A stretch of DNA of 64,000 nucleotides from Delphinus delphis (GCF_949987515.2 NC_082698.1:4422455-4486454); one strand, 5' to 3'. Shown: positions 51,701 through 59,235, counted from the stretch's first letter. Made by a program: numbers and translations. Notes: generated by a model from the sequence alone, not told the origin.

Positions 51701-53923
51701 AGACCTTAACTGTCAGGGTTGTCAGACAGAGAAGCTTGTAAATTCGATTCCAGAAATTGAGATTTTCCTGTCCTGCTCTATCAATGATTGTTAAAGGATT
51801 AGGAATTCATTTACTACCTGAATAATGGGGCATTCTCCTGGAATACCCTTTTAATGCTTGTTATAATCAGACTGACGTATATGACATTCAGACATTGTGA
51901 TTGGAATTTATACCAAATTCCTTACTTACGGTTTATCAGTAGAAATGGTGATTCCTCCATTGGAACAAAGTGACAGTCACTCCCTTGACTCGATTAGATT
52001 ACTGGCATCTTAGAAAATGAACCAATGGAAAATTTTCCAATTAATCCCCCTTTGAGTTCACTTTCGAATGATTTTCTCCATGTGGAGTTTTAAGATTTGT
52101 ATTCCTCATTCTTGACGTTTTGGGGATGTCTTTTGAATTTTTTTAGGGAATGTCCCTGCGTACCAGGCGCCCCACTAAAACGAATATAGAGGAGCAAAGA
52201 CCTGGGTCTCTTATATCAGCAGGAAAGGTGAAAATAAAGAGAAGTGAAAAGAAGTCCATGGAGACCTCCCAAGAGATGAAGCTGCAAAGCCCAGAAGACG
52301 CAGCGGAGAATCCTACCTCTGGGGGCAAAGTTCAAGACAGAAGGAGGCCCTTGAGATCTGGGAAGCAGAATCAGAAGGCTTTGCCTGACGCAACAGAGGA
52401 GACAGCAAGGCAGGAAAGGGTGGAAATCCCCGTGAAGAAGCAGGAAGAGAAGGAAGTAACGGAATATTCAGACTTCAAGGGTTTGAGATCCAGGAAGATT
52501 ACTCTCCGCCCTCGAGGAAACACTTCGGAGAGTGGATCCGAGCAGAGAGTAACCCGGGGTGCCAGGAGATGTGCCAACAGCCTCCAAAAGGCAAGTGATT
52601 TCCTGTTTCTCTTTTTATAAGTGCATAGAATGTTTCACTATGATTTCTGCCCCATGTCGCTAGAGCAGACACAACACATGATATGTAATAACACGCCACC
52701 AGCTCCCGGTTGGACTAAGGTAAGAGGCATGAATCTAAGCCACATTTTGTGTCTCTATATTCAGGTGTATCTGGCTTGGGAATTCCACTTTGGAAAGTAA
52801 ATTCACATTATAAAGTCATCATTCAGGAAAAGCAAGGGATGGGACTTCCCTGGCGGTCCAGGGGTTAAGACTCCAAGCTTCCACTGCAGGGGGCTCAGGT
52901 TCAGTCGCTGGTCAGGGAACTAAGATCCTGCTTGCCGTGGCCAAAAATTTTTAAAAAAAGGAAGGAAAAGGGATTTATCCAGTTAGTATTTTCTGACTGC
53001 TTGTTGCATACCCTGTATTAAGATTCCAGGCAGCTGTCTTCAGTCCCTGGTTAGAGATTGAATGAAACTTCCAGAGGGGTAACGCCTGATTTCGAAGGCG
53101 TCCCTTTGGAAAGCTGGGATGAAGAGCAGGTGGAGGTGTGTTTAGGTGGGTAGCACTGTTCAGAGCTCCCACCCGGGAGGCAGTCTGGTGTCCTTTGTCC
53201 CGTCCCAAATGTGCTCTCTGCTGACACTCACGTAGCATTGGGGGTGGTCCCCTTCAAACACCTCAGTTGTTTAGAAGACCCAAAAGATTTTGGTCTGAGA
53301 AAAAAACCAGGCCGAAACCTTTTGGGTCTTCTGGTTTTTAATTTGTTTCACATCTGGTCAAGTTGAGATTTTTAAGAACCTCATTTTTTATTTGTAATAA
53401 AAGTTTACAGCTTGATTTTTTTCAAAACAGTCAACCAACTGCAAGCACCTGTTAATAAAGGTCTTAAATAATTGTCTTTGTGTATAAAAGAAAAAAAATA
53501 TTTCAGCCTGATTTTACCTTTGAATTCACTTTTTCTGAATGGTATTTATGAAAATTAGTGAAATTGTATGTATTTGTGTGGAAATTTTCTTTCTCCTTTT
53601 ATGATGTATGAACTTAAAAATAGCTTACAAACCTTTCTATCAAAGGACACAGTATTTAACTTTAAAAAATTAAATAGTAAAAACAGTTTAAGGCAACTTT
53701 CACAGGCTCTATCTTAAAGTTTACTTCCAACCTCAAGATTAATTTTCTAGGACTAAAGGCCTGCATCACACCTAGAAAGGATCGGGGTTTTTGCAAAGTC
53801 GGTTACAAAAATTGTTCTTTTAAATTACTTAAGGGTTATACTTTTGTTCCCAAACAGGAAAATGACAATGTGGGTGTCAAGAAAATAAGAACCAGAAGTC
53901 ATCGCGACAGTGAAGATACATAG
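27667..53923 (+). CDS. MKI67: Ki-67 proliferation antigen, complete gene (14 coding exons joined)
   Basis: Ki-67 is a large nuclear protein of cycling cells. It coats mitotic chromosomes, keeps them dispersed, and organises perinucleolar heterochromatin. The coding exons, listed separately below, total 8,199 nt or 2,732 residues, and all intron phases close without a frameshift or internal stop. Domain order: FHA (about residues 27-76), low-complexity S/T-P region, PP1-docking RVSF (502-505), about 12 Ki-67 repeats (roughly 986-2400) and a basic Leu/Arg-rich tail ending SHRDSEDT. The human protein is 3,256 aa with 16 repeats; the difference is mostly in the repeat exon. Identification rests on direct match of the FHA, PP1 and C-terminal segments to human Ki-67 as known to me. 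The neighbour in opposite orientation, PTPRE, agrees with the known mammalian gene order. Confidence 0.97.
28772..28990 (+). mobile_element. MER5A-like hAT (Charlie) DNA transposon relic, MKI67 intron 2
   Basis: Contains tgccccccaggagctatttg, gcaaagtctggagacatttt, accctacaatgcacaggaca and gggttaagaacca, matching the MER5A consensus as I recall it. Confidence 0.75.
29577..29895 (-). mobile_element. CHR-1 SINE in MKI67 intron 2
   Basis: Reverse-complement CHR-1. The flanks share an imperfect duplication, AATAGTGTAGTTT and AATAATATAGTTT. Confidence 0.92.
29935..30062 (+). mobile_element. MIR relic in MKI67 intron 2
   Basis: gagcatttactgtgtgccaa, tgaagaaactgagacacgga, gaggtcctagcatg. Confidence 0.7.
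30428..30639 (+). mobile_element. CHR-2 SINE in MKI67 intron 2
   Basis: Head ggggcttcccaggtggcgcag, A-rich tail and a clear target-site duplication CATAGTGTCAG on both sides. Confidence 0.95.
30731..30809 (+). CDS. MKI67: MKI67 exon 3: FHA core
   Basis: 79 nt, residues 31-57. The exon carries the FHA phosphothreonine-binding signature: S45 and H48 in VVSKQHCKIEI. The acceptor is ttaag|G and the donor GAG|gtgagc. A glycine in the human protein just after the Gly-Arg pair is serine here (S32). Confidence 0.95.
30901..31016 (+). CDS. MKI67: MKI67 exon 4: C-terminal half of FHA domain
   Basis: 116 nt, residues 58-96 (last codon split). Encodes NFSSTNPTRVNG followed by LKHGDVITVVDRSFR, the Asn-Gly loop and last strands of the FHA sandwich. 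The acceptor is ttgtag|GCA, only 91 bp after exon 3, and the donor is TTTCAG|gtaggt. Confidence 0.95.
31290..32215 (-). mobile_element. Old L1-like 3' fragment split by a MaLR LTR (MKI67 intron 4)
   Basis: L1M-like non-coding text lies on both sides of the LTR at 31,406-31,793, suggesting the LTR inserted into an older L1. Recognition is weak. Confidence 0.4.
31406..31793 (+). mobile_element. MaLR-type LTR (MST-like) in MKI67 intron 4
   Basis: Runs from the ggaccgaactgtgctctccc region through ccttataagaagaggagatt and ttggacttccagcctctgga to aataaatttctcttgtttaa and gccacccag. Confidence 0.75.
32290..33230 (-). mobile_element. L1 ORF2 fragment in MKI67 intron 4 (antisense)
   Basis: Characteristic antisense L1 text: tctattttgtctggtattgg, cctgtttgcatggtatatct, ctctcgtaggcagatgtagt. 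Interrupted by the CHR-2 at 32,518-32,724. Confidence 0.65.
32518..32724 (-). mobile_element. CHR-2 SINE in MKI67 intron 4
   Basis: T-run, reverse-complement CHR-2 body, and the 14-bp duplication TTAGTAATGCTTTT on both flanks. It interrupts an antisense L1. Confidence 0.95.
33231..34098. other. MKI67 intron 4, unremarkable part
   Basis: Between the antisense L1 and exon 5. I see no additional exon or repeat that I can name. Confidence 0.6.
34099..34165 (+). CDS. MKI67: MKI67 exon 5
   Basis: 67 nt, residues 96-118. Encodes YENESHQNGSKSPAFPGQRREQ, aligned with the human segment YENESLQNGRKS. The acceptor is cacttcag|G and the donor CAG|gtgatg. It links the FHA domain to the basic RRVSRSSF segment in the next exon. 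Confidence 0.92.
36054..36099 (+). CDS. MKI67: MKI67 exon 6 (46 nt)
   Basis: Short exon, residues 119-134 (last codon split). It reads EPSRRVSRSSFPSNL, matching human EPARRVSRSSF. The acceptor is ttcacag|GAG and the donor TTG|gttagt. The exon is too short to stand out as an open frame. Confidence 0.9.
36546..37616 (+). CDS. MKI67: MKI67 exon 7 (1,071 nt, frame-neutral, alternatively spliced in human)
   Basis: Residues 134-491, a Ser/Thr-Pro-rich, low-complexity region. It contains conserved landmarks NESPFRKLYESMKVELDVKS, SRPKSG, TPRK-like and VERKIQ...KPEKLG, ending PGLPGLSS..FGDS as in human. The length is a multiple of three and both edges have the same phase, so skipping it preserves frame. 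In human, loss of this exon produces the short (beta) Ki-67 isoform. The acceptor is an AAG (gtcaag|AT) with a poor immediate pyrimidine tract; the donor ACGA|gtaagt is strong. Confidence 0.95.
38913..39088 (+). CDS. MKI67: MKI67 exon 8: PP1-docking RVSF motif
   Basis: 176 nt, residues 491-549. Encodes SLKRRRVSFGG with the RVxF-type protein phosphatase 1 docking site (502-505), followed by LRPELFDENLPPNTPLKRGE, the conserved flank known in Ki-67 and RepoMan. PP1 recruitment controls mitotic-exit dephosphorylation. The acceptor is cctctag|AT and the donor AAG|gtgagt. Confidence 0.96.
39945..40170 (+). mobile_element. L1 3' end in MKI67 intron 8
   Basis: Begins ttgggattgacacgtacaca, runs through caaggacctgctgtatagca and gaatcactttgctgtacacc, and ends actccaatataaaataaata. 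It abuts an oppositely oriented L1 5' half. Confidence 0.88.
40175..41957 (-). mobile_element. L1 5' half: 5' UTR plus ORF1, antisense in MKI67 intron 8
   Basis: On the - strand the element starts near CAAGATGACGGAGTAGGAAG (5' end about 41,957), has a GC-rich 5' UTR of about 0.9 kb, then ORF1. ORF1 is open for 177 codons (41,055 to 40,522) with the N-terminal coiled coil (EEQISDLEDRMVEF region). It is then frameshifted but still recognisable to near its C-terminus (KDKQKLREFSTT at about 40,180). No ORF2 follows. ORF1p is the L1 RNA-binding chaperone; this copy is dead. Confidence 0.9.
41967..42008. repeat. 21-bp tandem duplication before MKI67 exon 9
   Basis: ttatatttgtggtgaggttt plus c occurs twice (41,967-41,987 and 41,988-42,008), between the L1 5' end and the exon 9 acceptor. 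Confidence 0.93.
42033..42354 (+). CDS. MKI67: MKI67 exon 9
   Basis: 322 nt, residues 550-657. It starts EQPQPSGKED and ends with the highly conserved NLPSKRASVDRSQHGILQMI and SKRRSGASEANLV. The middle (Ala/Pro/Ser-rich) diverges from human. The acceptor is cttgtcag|GAG and the donor GTTG|gttagt. The acceptor lies about 75 bp downstream of an antisense L1 5' end and a 21-bp tandem repeat. Confidence 0.95.
42442..42563 (+). CDS. MKI67: MKI67 exon 10
   Basis: 122 nt, residues 657-697. Encodes VAKSWADVVKLGTKQTQTRA followed by a very basic PLSKRQRRTNNTPK, likely a nuclear-localisation stretch. The acceptor is gtgacag|TG and the donor AAG|gtaggg. The intron from exon 9 is only 87 bp. Confidence 0.95.
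42671..42842 (+). CDS. MKI67: MKI67 exon 11
   Basis: 172 nt, residues 698-755. Encodes FSTGHANSPCTIIIGKAHIE and RPYRMLNNF, nearly identical to human. The acceptor is ttttccag|AAG and the donor TCAG|gtaaca. The intron from exon 10 is 107 bp. Confidence 0.95.
43756..43958 (+). mobile_element. CHR-2 SINE in MKI67 intron 11
   Basis: CHR-2 with a short internal deletion (the second half of the ccccggtccggg box region is missing) and a long A-tail. ATATTTATAAGA is duplicated at the flanks. Confidence 0.93.
44899..45054 (+). CDS. MKI67: MKI67 exon 12
   Basis: 156 nt, residues 755-807. Encodes GLPEMFKTPVKEKPQ, a CDK-type TP site context conserved in human, then a Ser/Glu-rich stretch ending CASENSG. 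The acceptor is tgtaacag|GG and the donor TCTG|gtgggt. Confidence 0.93.
45055..45993. other. MKI67 intron 12
   Basis: 939 bp of non-coding sequence with no recognisable insertion. Confidence 0.8.
45994..51263 (+). CDS. MKI67: MKI67 exon 13: Ki-67 repeat exon (5,270 nt)
   Basis: Residues 807-2563 in one open frame. After a leader (about 807-985) come about 12 tandem Ki-67 repeats of 114-121 aa. Each contains a TPK-K-type basic stretch and the signature LEDLAGFKELFQTP or a variant. Signature positions: 46,866; 47,211; 47,553; 47,898; 48,261; 48,624; 48,987; 49,332; 49,695; 50,049; 50,403; 50,760. A degenerate first signature (SLLQTPAHAKE) lies near 46,530. The human exon is about 6.8 kb with 16 repeats. 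The end encodes EISRRVLRAPK and basic segments that begin the chromatin-binding region. The acceptor is cttatag|GA and the donor AAG|gtaatg. Repeats 2-5 and 6-9 form a higher-order duplication. Confidence 0.96.
46866..50799 (+). repeat. Ki-67 coding tandem repeats (about 12 units, 342-363 bp)
   Basis: Distances between successive LED...FQ signatures are 345, 342, 345, 363, 363, 363, 345, 363, 354, 354 and 357 bp, all multiples of three. Units 3-5 recur as 7-9 at an exact offset of 1,434 bp. Unit 2 recurs as unit 6 at 1,413 bp because unit 6 carries a 21-nt insertion (TPGETTH). Units 10 and 11 are also close copies. Confidence 0.93.
52147..52590 (+). CDS. MKI67: MKI67 exon 14: Leu/Arg (LR) chromatin-binding region
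   Basis: 444 nt, residues 2564-2711. Encodes the Leu-Arg pairs typical of the Ki-67 LR domain: MSLRTRRPTKT, RPLRSGKQN, GLRSRKITLRPRG and RVTRGARRCAN. In human this C-terminal region binds DNA/chromatin and drives mitotic chromosome coating. The acceptor is tttttag|GGA. The donor is the non-canonical AAG|gcaagt (GC-AG intron). The next GT, 4 nt on, would shift frame into an immediate stop. Confidence 0.93.
52841..52961 (+). mobile_element. Short CHR-type tRNA SINE in MKI67 intron 14
   Basis: Begins gggacttccctggcggtcca and ends in tgccgtggccaaaaattttt. It is shorter and more divergent than CHR-1 or CHR-2, a related tRNA-derived SINE subfamily. Confidence 0.8.
53273..53332. repeat. 60-nt near-perfect hairpin in MKI67 intron 14
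   Basis: AGAAGACCCAAAAG (53,273-53,286) is exactly complementary to CTTTTGGGTCTTCT (53,319-53,332). Inside, TTTTGGTCTG pairs with CAGGCCGAAA using two G-U pairs, leaving one A/C mismatch and a 10-nt loop. It could be a palindromic MITE relic or a small-RNA-like precursor. Confidence 0.85.
53858..53923 (+). CDS. MKI67: MKI67 exon 15: C-terminus and stop
   Basis: 66 nt. Encodes ENDNVGVKKIRTRSHRDSED followed by T and TAG (53,921-53,923). Human ends VKKIRTRSHRDSEDI, so both frame and stop position are conserved. The acceptor is ccaaacag|GAA. Confidence 0.96.
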   Translation, partial: ENDNVGVKKIRTRSHRDSEDT

Positions 53924-54159
53924 CCAAGAAGCTTAAAAGGGAAAAACACGTAATGAGTTTAGTTTAGCGATAAGTTGTAGTACAATATTTGCCGTACATT
54001 TTATAGTGAATTCTGTAAATAATGCTATCTGGAGGGGAGGGCAGGTTTAAGGGAAGAAAGCTTGGAATTTTCTGACTCTGAATAGTTTATTCAAAACCTC
54101 CATGTGGAGGTTATGAAGGAGACTGCTGGGTCTCCTAAACTGAAAAAAATTTAAAGCTT

Positions 54160-54189
54160 GGGTGGGTGGGGGGCAGGGGCGGGGGAGGG
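54160..54189 (+). other. G-quadruplex-capable tract in MKI67 3' UTR
   Basis: Five or more runs of at least three G separated by 1-2 nt, on the mRNA strand. Confidence 0.7.
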
Positions 54190-54547
54190 TTTGCCAAGGT
54201 GTGGCCTTCAACTTGGCGAGATGAAGCCCTGGAGTTTGTGACTTCCACGGTCAGCCCCCATTGGCCGTGGGCTCAGGCACTTGCCATGCTGTGTTGTAAA
54301 TGTTTCCGTGTGTGTCTGTGTCCTTCATGTACATACCTCCTCCATCCAAATGTGAAAGGCGGGGCTTCTGTCCTGCACCCCCAACACCAGGCAGGCATTC
54401 TGGAAATATGAATGAGTGGGTATAGGAAGAGAAAAATGAAAGTTACAAGGTGTACCTTTACACTGGGGAGCCCTCGGGTCCAGGCACGAGGGCTGTGGGT
54501 CTTCTGCACAGGACTGTCCTCTCCTTGGTGTCCTGACCACTTAAGGG

Positions 54548-54553
54548 AATAAA
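54548..54553 (+). terminator. Candidate MKI67 polyadenylation signal (proximal)
   Basis: AATAAA about 625 nt after the stop codon. Use not provable from sequence. Confidence 0.45.
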
Positions 54554-55256
54554 TGTGTGATGTGGAGGACAGTTTGCGATGCCATTTTCAGGGTAACGAG
54601 ACTTTGAGGAATGACGGGTAGCTTGCCTTTTCCACGTTGAGCATCTTTGTCTAAACTAGGACTGCCTTCATCTGAGAAGTCATCGCCCCATTCAATCTTA
54701 AGGCCATCGGCCAGGGTGCCCCTCAGTTCCAAACTGTAGCACCCCTCTGAGCTTTCATGTCATCTGCATATTCTGAGCTTTCTGCAAATCTGCTCTCACC
54801 TGTTTTCTCTGACCACACCTGTTGGCCTGTCTTAGTCCCCAGCAGGTCACCTTGGACGGAGCAACACAAACCCGAACGTTTCCCCCAAGAGAGCGGCCAT
54901 CTGACAGCCACAGAGCATGAGGCTCTTCCCCCACCATTTCTGAGTCACTTAACACGGGAACCCATGGCTCCTACATCTCGTTTCAAGCCTGGACTTCCGT
55001 CTTTCTTCGGTTTCAGAGCCTCCGTCACACTGCTGTTCTGCTTTGTCCTCCTGTCCCTTTGTGTTCCCTAAATCAGAAATGAGCACACCTTCCCTCCAGT
55101 CACCTGTCCTCCCCCTTCACCTACCTTGCCAGGTGGAGGTAAGGATGGAAGATAAGAAAAGGTCGCTGTCCCCTAGAGTGTGAACTGTAACACTGGTGCC
55201 CCTGTCTGTCTACTCTTGTAACCCCCGTGTCTGGCATGGATCCAGGTCCACATAAC

Positions 55257-55262
55257 AATAAA
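55257..55262 (+). terminator. Candidate MKI67 polyadenylation signal (distal)
   Basis: AATAAA about 1.33 kb after the stop codon, followed by a GT-rich segment (gcgtgtctgctgag). It lies in L2/MIR-like sequence. Confidence 0.45.
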
Positions 55263-56084
55263 TGTTTGCTGAACGAATGCATGAATCCAGGCGTGTCTGC
55301 TGAGTCAGTGGTATTTGCTTTTGCTATTTTGGCTGCTATAATACAGTTTTAGGCAGTGTTGTCTGAAATCTTTAGGAGGGTGAGTGACAGATGGAGGTAG
55401 GAGGGTTGAGGATGAAGCAGGGAGGGGACATTCAAAGAGCTGGGCCAGGAAGAGGGGTGGGATTCTGGTGAGCAGAAGGGAGAGTATTTTAGGAAACACA
55501 ACCCTCATTAGAAAAGGCACTCTATTTGAAGGTGTGAGTCACACATGTGTCATTTAGGTAGGCAAGAGTCAAGAAATTGTAAAACAGGAATTTTCTACGA
55601 TTAAGTTGTTCTGCCAACACTTCACATTTAGTAATAATTATGAACCTTACATATAGAAAAATTTCAATTAGCTGTATGCCTGGGGAATGGGATAAAAATT
55701 AATTAGAAAGCTCTTAGGGTTCAATTCTAACCAAAAATCTCACTGAAATATATCAGCATATTTTCTCGCCTTCGTAAGTACAGTATTTCAAGAGCATAAG
55801 AGTGGTTTTATTTTATAGGGTTGTAGGTGCTGGATTAGAAAAGGTCATTCAAACAAGTGTTTAAAAGAGCCCATGTCCCCAGGACACAGCCTTTATTTCG
55901 CATCCTTGAGGGTGAAGGGTCAGAAATGTTAACCACTAATACTTAGCCAGGCTAACTGTGTGTTTGAGCACGGGTGCAAGAGGGAAATGCCCACTCGCCG
56001 TGTGGTTTGGTGCCTCCTCTGAGCCTCAGATTCCAGGTGAGTGACATCCCTCTGGTGGAAAGTTCTCAGTAAACGGAAGCTATT

Positions 56085-56265
56085 CTTTTTTTTTTAACAT
56101 CTTCATTGGAGTATAAATTGCTTTACAATGTTGTGTGAGTTTCTGCCGTATAACAACAACTATGGAACGCTTCACGCATTTGCGTGTCATCCTTGCGCAG
56201 GGGCCGTGCTAATCGTCTCTGTATTGTTCCAGTTTGTGTATGTGTGCTGCCGAAGCGAGCACACT
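56085..56265 (-). mobile_element. Chimeric U6/L1 retrotransposed insertion
   Basis: Reading the - strand: U6 snRNA (56,262 to 56,161), then an L1 3'-terminal segment containing ACACAACATTGTAAAGCAAT and TATACTCCAATGAAGATG, then an A-tract (T run at 56,085-56,094). Near-identical 10-bp direct repeats flank the unit: GGAAGCTATT at 56,075-56,084 and GGAAGCTGTT at 56,266-56,275. The fusion is the known product of L1 template switching onto U6 RNA. Confidence 0.85.
56161..56262 (-). pseudogene. U6 snRNA retropseudogene (5' part of a U6-L1 chimera)
   Basis: On the - strand this begins GTGCTCGCTTCGGCAGCACA and continues through the U6 core, including the GATTAGCACGGCCCCTGCGC stretch and GATGACACGCAAATGCGTGAAGC, ending ..GTTCCATA. 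It differs from U6 at several positions and lacks a U6 promoter, so it is a processed pseudogene. It is fused directly to an L1 3' end. Confidence 0.93.
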
Positions 56266-56394
56266 GGAAGCTGTTTTTACTTTTTCATCTCCAAGCTTTT
56301 CCGTGATGTGGCCGCCACAATCTCTCCTTGACTTCTTTGCTCCAGTTCTGTACCAGCCAACTTTTGTCTTTCTTAGTTAAACCCCTCCACCCCC

Positions 56395-56560
56395 CCCCAC
56401 ACATACATAGACCTGCACACATATACACATGCATATACATAAACATACATGGGTCCACACCCCTTCCTACACACGTAGATACATGCATACACATTCATGC
56501 GTTTATACGCACATACACATGCAGATGAACACACACACACACTCACACACACACACGCCC
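56395..56560. repeat. Alternating CA/CATA-rich low-complexity tract
   Basis: Degenerate (ACAC/ACATAC)n sequence with long purine-pyrimidine alternation. Confidence 0.85.
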
Positions 56561-56565
56561 TGCTC

Positions 56566-58892
56566 TCTTCTCTGCCTCGGACTTTCCCCACCTCCTGCTT
56601 CACAAAATGGTCCCCTTCAGCCCCGAGCTCAGCTGCAGTGAGACTCCCTCGGAGAAGCCTCGTTCAACCCCATCCCCATTTCCCAGGCTGGGTTAGTCCC
56701 CCGTTTTGTATCCTGGGGTCTTGGTGTGCATCCTCGTGGGACGTAGTGCAGTGAAAACCAGACGCCCCCCTCTAGGACAAAGCTTTGTCCATCCAGGAGG
56801 CCAGACCATGGATGGACAAGTCTCAATACCCTGGTGACCCTGTGCAGGAGGTGTCTGGAATGAAATGATCTTAAAACCCATGGTGTTTTTTTATTAAAGG
56901 GAGGGAAGGGAAAGAAAACCAAACCAAAGCAAGACAGTGAGTGGCAGATGGGGTGGGTCGGCGTGGGCTCTTTGGCCTGTCTGCATTTCCCCAGCTCTGA
57001 CGTGGCCGGAGAGTTGCTTCCCCTCCTGGCCAGCAGGCCCACTTTGGTCCTGCAGGAACGGCCCTTGTATTCGGGGAAGGGGACTCCCACAACCCTGGCT
57101 CTGTCCTATTTGTCTGGACAGAAGTGGGGAGTCCAAGGACAGGGATTTGGTCAGGGCCGCAGAGTCAGCAAACGAAGATGCATGTTGCCCCGAGGTTGGC
57201 CGTCCTAACGTGAGTAGATCCTGGGAGTGAACTTGCGGGCAAGTCAGGGGGTGAGAGCCCGTGGTGGGTCGGTTTGTTCCCAGGAAGAAGTCTGTCAGGC
57301 GCAGAGAAAGGCTTTTGGGTGTCCAGGCGTCAAGTTCATTACTACCTGGAGGGGCTGAGGCAGGAAGGAAGGGCCATCCTGAGTCCTAAACACAGTCAGG
57401 ATGGAGGGATTCAGGCCTCGGCAGATGGGCGCGCTGGGTGGAGGTGTCCGGGTTGTCGTGGAAAGTACATCGTAAATGTCAACTCCATAGTCAAGTCCAG
57501 CTACTGAACTGAAAACGGCGTTAAAACACTGGCTGGGATCTGCCCATCTGCTGGGCTTTCTAGACGATTCCTCTAGAAGAGCTGGTGGGATCATCTTTCC
57601 AGACACAGATGCGATGCTCCAGCCACAGCCCGAGGGACCCTGATTCTGGTGCCGTGCAGACCCCCAGGCCTCGGGCCGTCTCCTGGACATGGCTGCAGTC
57701 TCCCCTCTCCTGCTACAGAGCACCATGCTGACACATGCATGTCATCAACATTGCTCTTCACAGAGGAACAAAAAGTGCCCAGGACTTGTTCCCATGAAGC
57801 CCCTCCTGGCGTCTACACGGTGATTCCACAGGCATGAATGTTTGGTTTGATGCGTTTATTGGGTGCCGCCACGCAAGGGCCACAGAGGGCCCTGCTGCCA
57901 GGCGGAATCAGCCCCACACCCAGCAACCCTGTCGACAGGCTGGTAAGTCCCGAAGCTTCCTGGACAAGGGACGTTAGAAAGCCATCAAGGACAGTCTTCT
58001 ATAAAGCATCGAAGGGAAATATTTATAACATGAATAACAAAGGGTTAGTCTCCACGTTTTCCGTCCATCAGAGTAGCTCTATGCCAGGAATGCCAAGCAG
58101 CCTTTAGACAGGATGAGGAAGCTGTGTATGTGCTGACATGGCCCGACCCTAAGGCGGGACAAAGGGGCAATTTACACAACTGGCCGCAGGTAGTGCATTT
58201 TGTCGTTTCTAAGATACCAGGTTTTCACATACTAACCTCTCGAACATCAGGATGCATCTCAAAACTGACGGTGTCTTGCAAGAAATAACTGGCAGTGTTT
58301 GCCTTCTCAGCAAAACAAAGTGGGTTTGGCAATTCTCTCATCCTGGACTTGATGATATACCGGGAGTCCGGCTCTGTTGTTTTTATAAACAAACAAGCAA
58401 GAGCCCGTGTGTTTATGTAACTACAGGTTTAAATCTGCAGATAGCTGTCTGGAAGGATGTACCCCAAAGTTACCAATGCACTGAGGTGGAGAGGAGGAAC
58501 CGAGTGAAAGGCCAAGTTCATGCACACTCTTTCTGTTTGCTTTGAACTTGTACAACAAAGGCATCTCCCTGTGTCGCCAGGGTGACACCGTCCTTTGAGA
58601 CCAGGGGCTGGCACTGCTGGAGAAAACCTCCAACTTGGGCCGGGGGTAGTGGCGGGGCAAGGCTCCAGGGTCCCGTCCTTCGGGAGGGCGATTCGGGGAG
58701 GCCCTCGGGCATCCCTGCAGAGTCGAGTCCCGGGGGTGGGGGTTCTTTGTGCTGCCCCTCCCGCCCTGTTCCCTCACTCGCACGTGCTGGGGTCTCCTCC
58801 CCATTAGCTACCTGCACCCACGGGCTTGATTCAGGCCTTCTTTCGGGGACATCCAACAACAGAAACCTTGGATGTAGGGGTCAGAGCGGGGG
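56566..58892. other. Intergenic between the MKI67 and PTPRE 3' ends
   Basis: Moderately GC-rich. Several overlapping open frames of 80-150 codons occur in both directions, but none shows a recognisable domain or consistent coding signal. Confidence 0.55.
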
Positions 58893-59235
58893 CAGGGTGT
58901 TGGTCTGCTAAGGCCGTCCTAACAAAGTGCCACAAACCAGGTGGTTCAAACAACCCAATCCTATTGTCTCCAGTCCTGCAGGCACGAAGGCCAAGTCCAG
59001 GTTGCTTCCTTCCGAGGCTGTGAAAGAGAAGCCACTCCCTGGTCTCCGGCAGCCTCCGGGCTTCCTAGTTTGCAGAAGCATCACTCCAACGCCTGCCTTC
59101 TTTTCACATGTTCTTCTCCCTGTGCGTGTGTCTCTGGGTCCAAGTTCCCTCTTCTCATAAAGGCGCCCTCACACTGGAGTAGAATGGACCCACCCTAATG
59201 GCCCACCCGACTCCTAGGCCCTCATCCTAATTAAT
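58893..59235 (-). mobile_element. MaLR-type LTR fragment
   Basis: Reverse-complement of an MST/MLT1-like LTR: ggtctgctaaggccgtccta, aacaaagtgccacaaaccag, ending at cacatctgtaac. It abuts the presumed end of the PTPRE 3' UTR. Confidence 0.6.

Larger units (their letters stand above)
53924..55270 (+). other. MKI67: MKI67 3' UTR (end uncertain)
   Basis: Non-coding sequence after the stop codon. AATAAA hexamers occur at 54,548-54,553 and 55,257-55,262. The second sits in sequence resembling an L2/MIR 3' end (AATAAATGTTTGCTGAACGAATG), followed by GT-rich DNA, so it could be a repeat-derived polyadenylation signal. A G-rich tract lies at 54,160-54,189. Confidence 0.6.

Noticed and set aside
52591..52594. 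Use of the GT four bases downstream of the exon 14 GC donor
   Set aside because: It shifts the frame and gives a stop a few codons into exon 15, losing the conserved Ki-67 C-terminus.
56128..56331. 67-codon open frame overlapping the U6 copy
   Set aside because: It spans the U6 pseudogene and L1 tail on the opposite strand and has no coding support.
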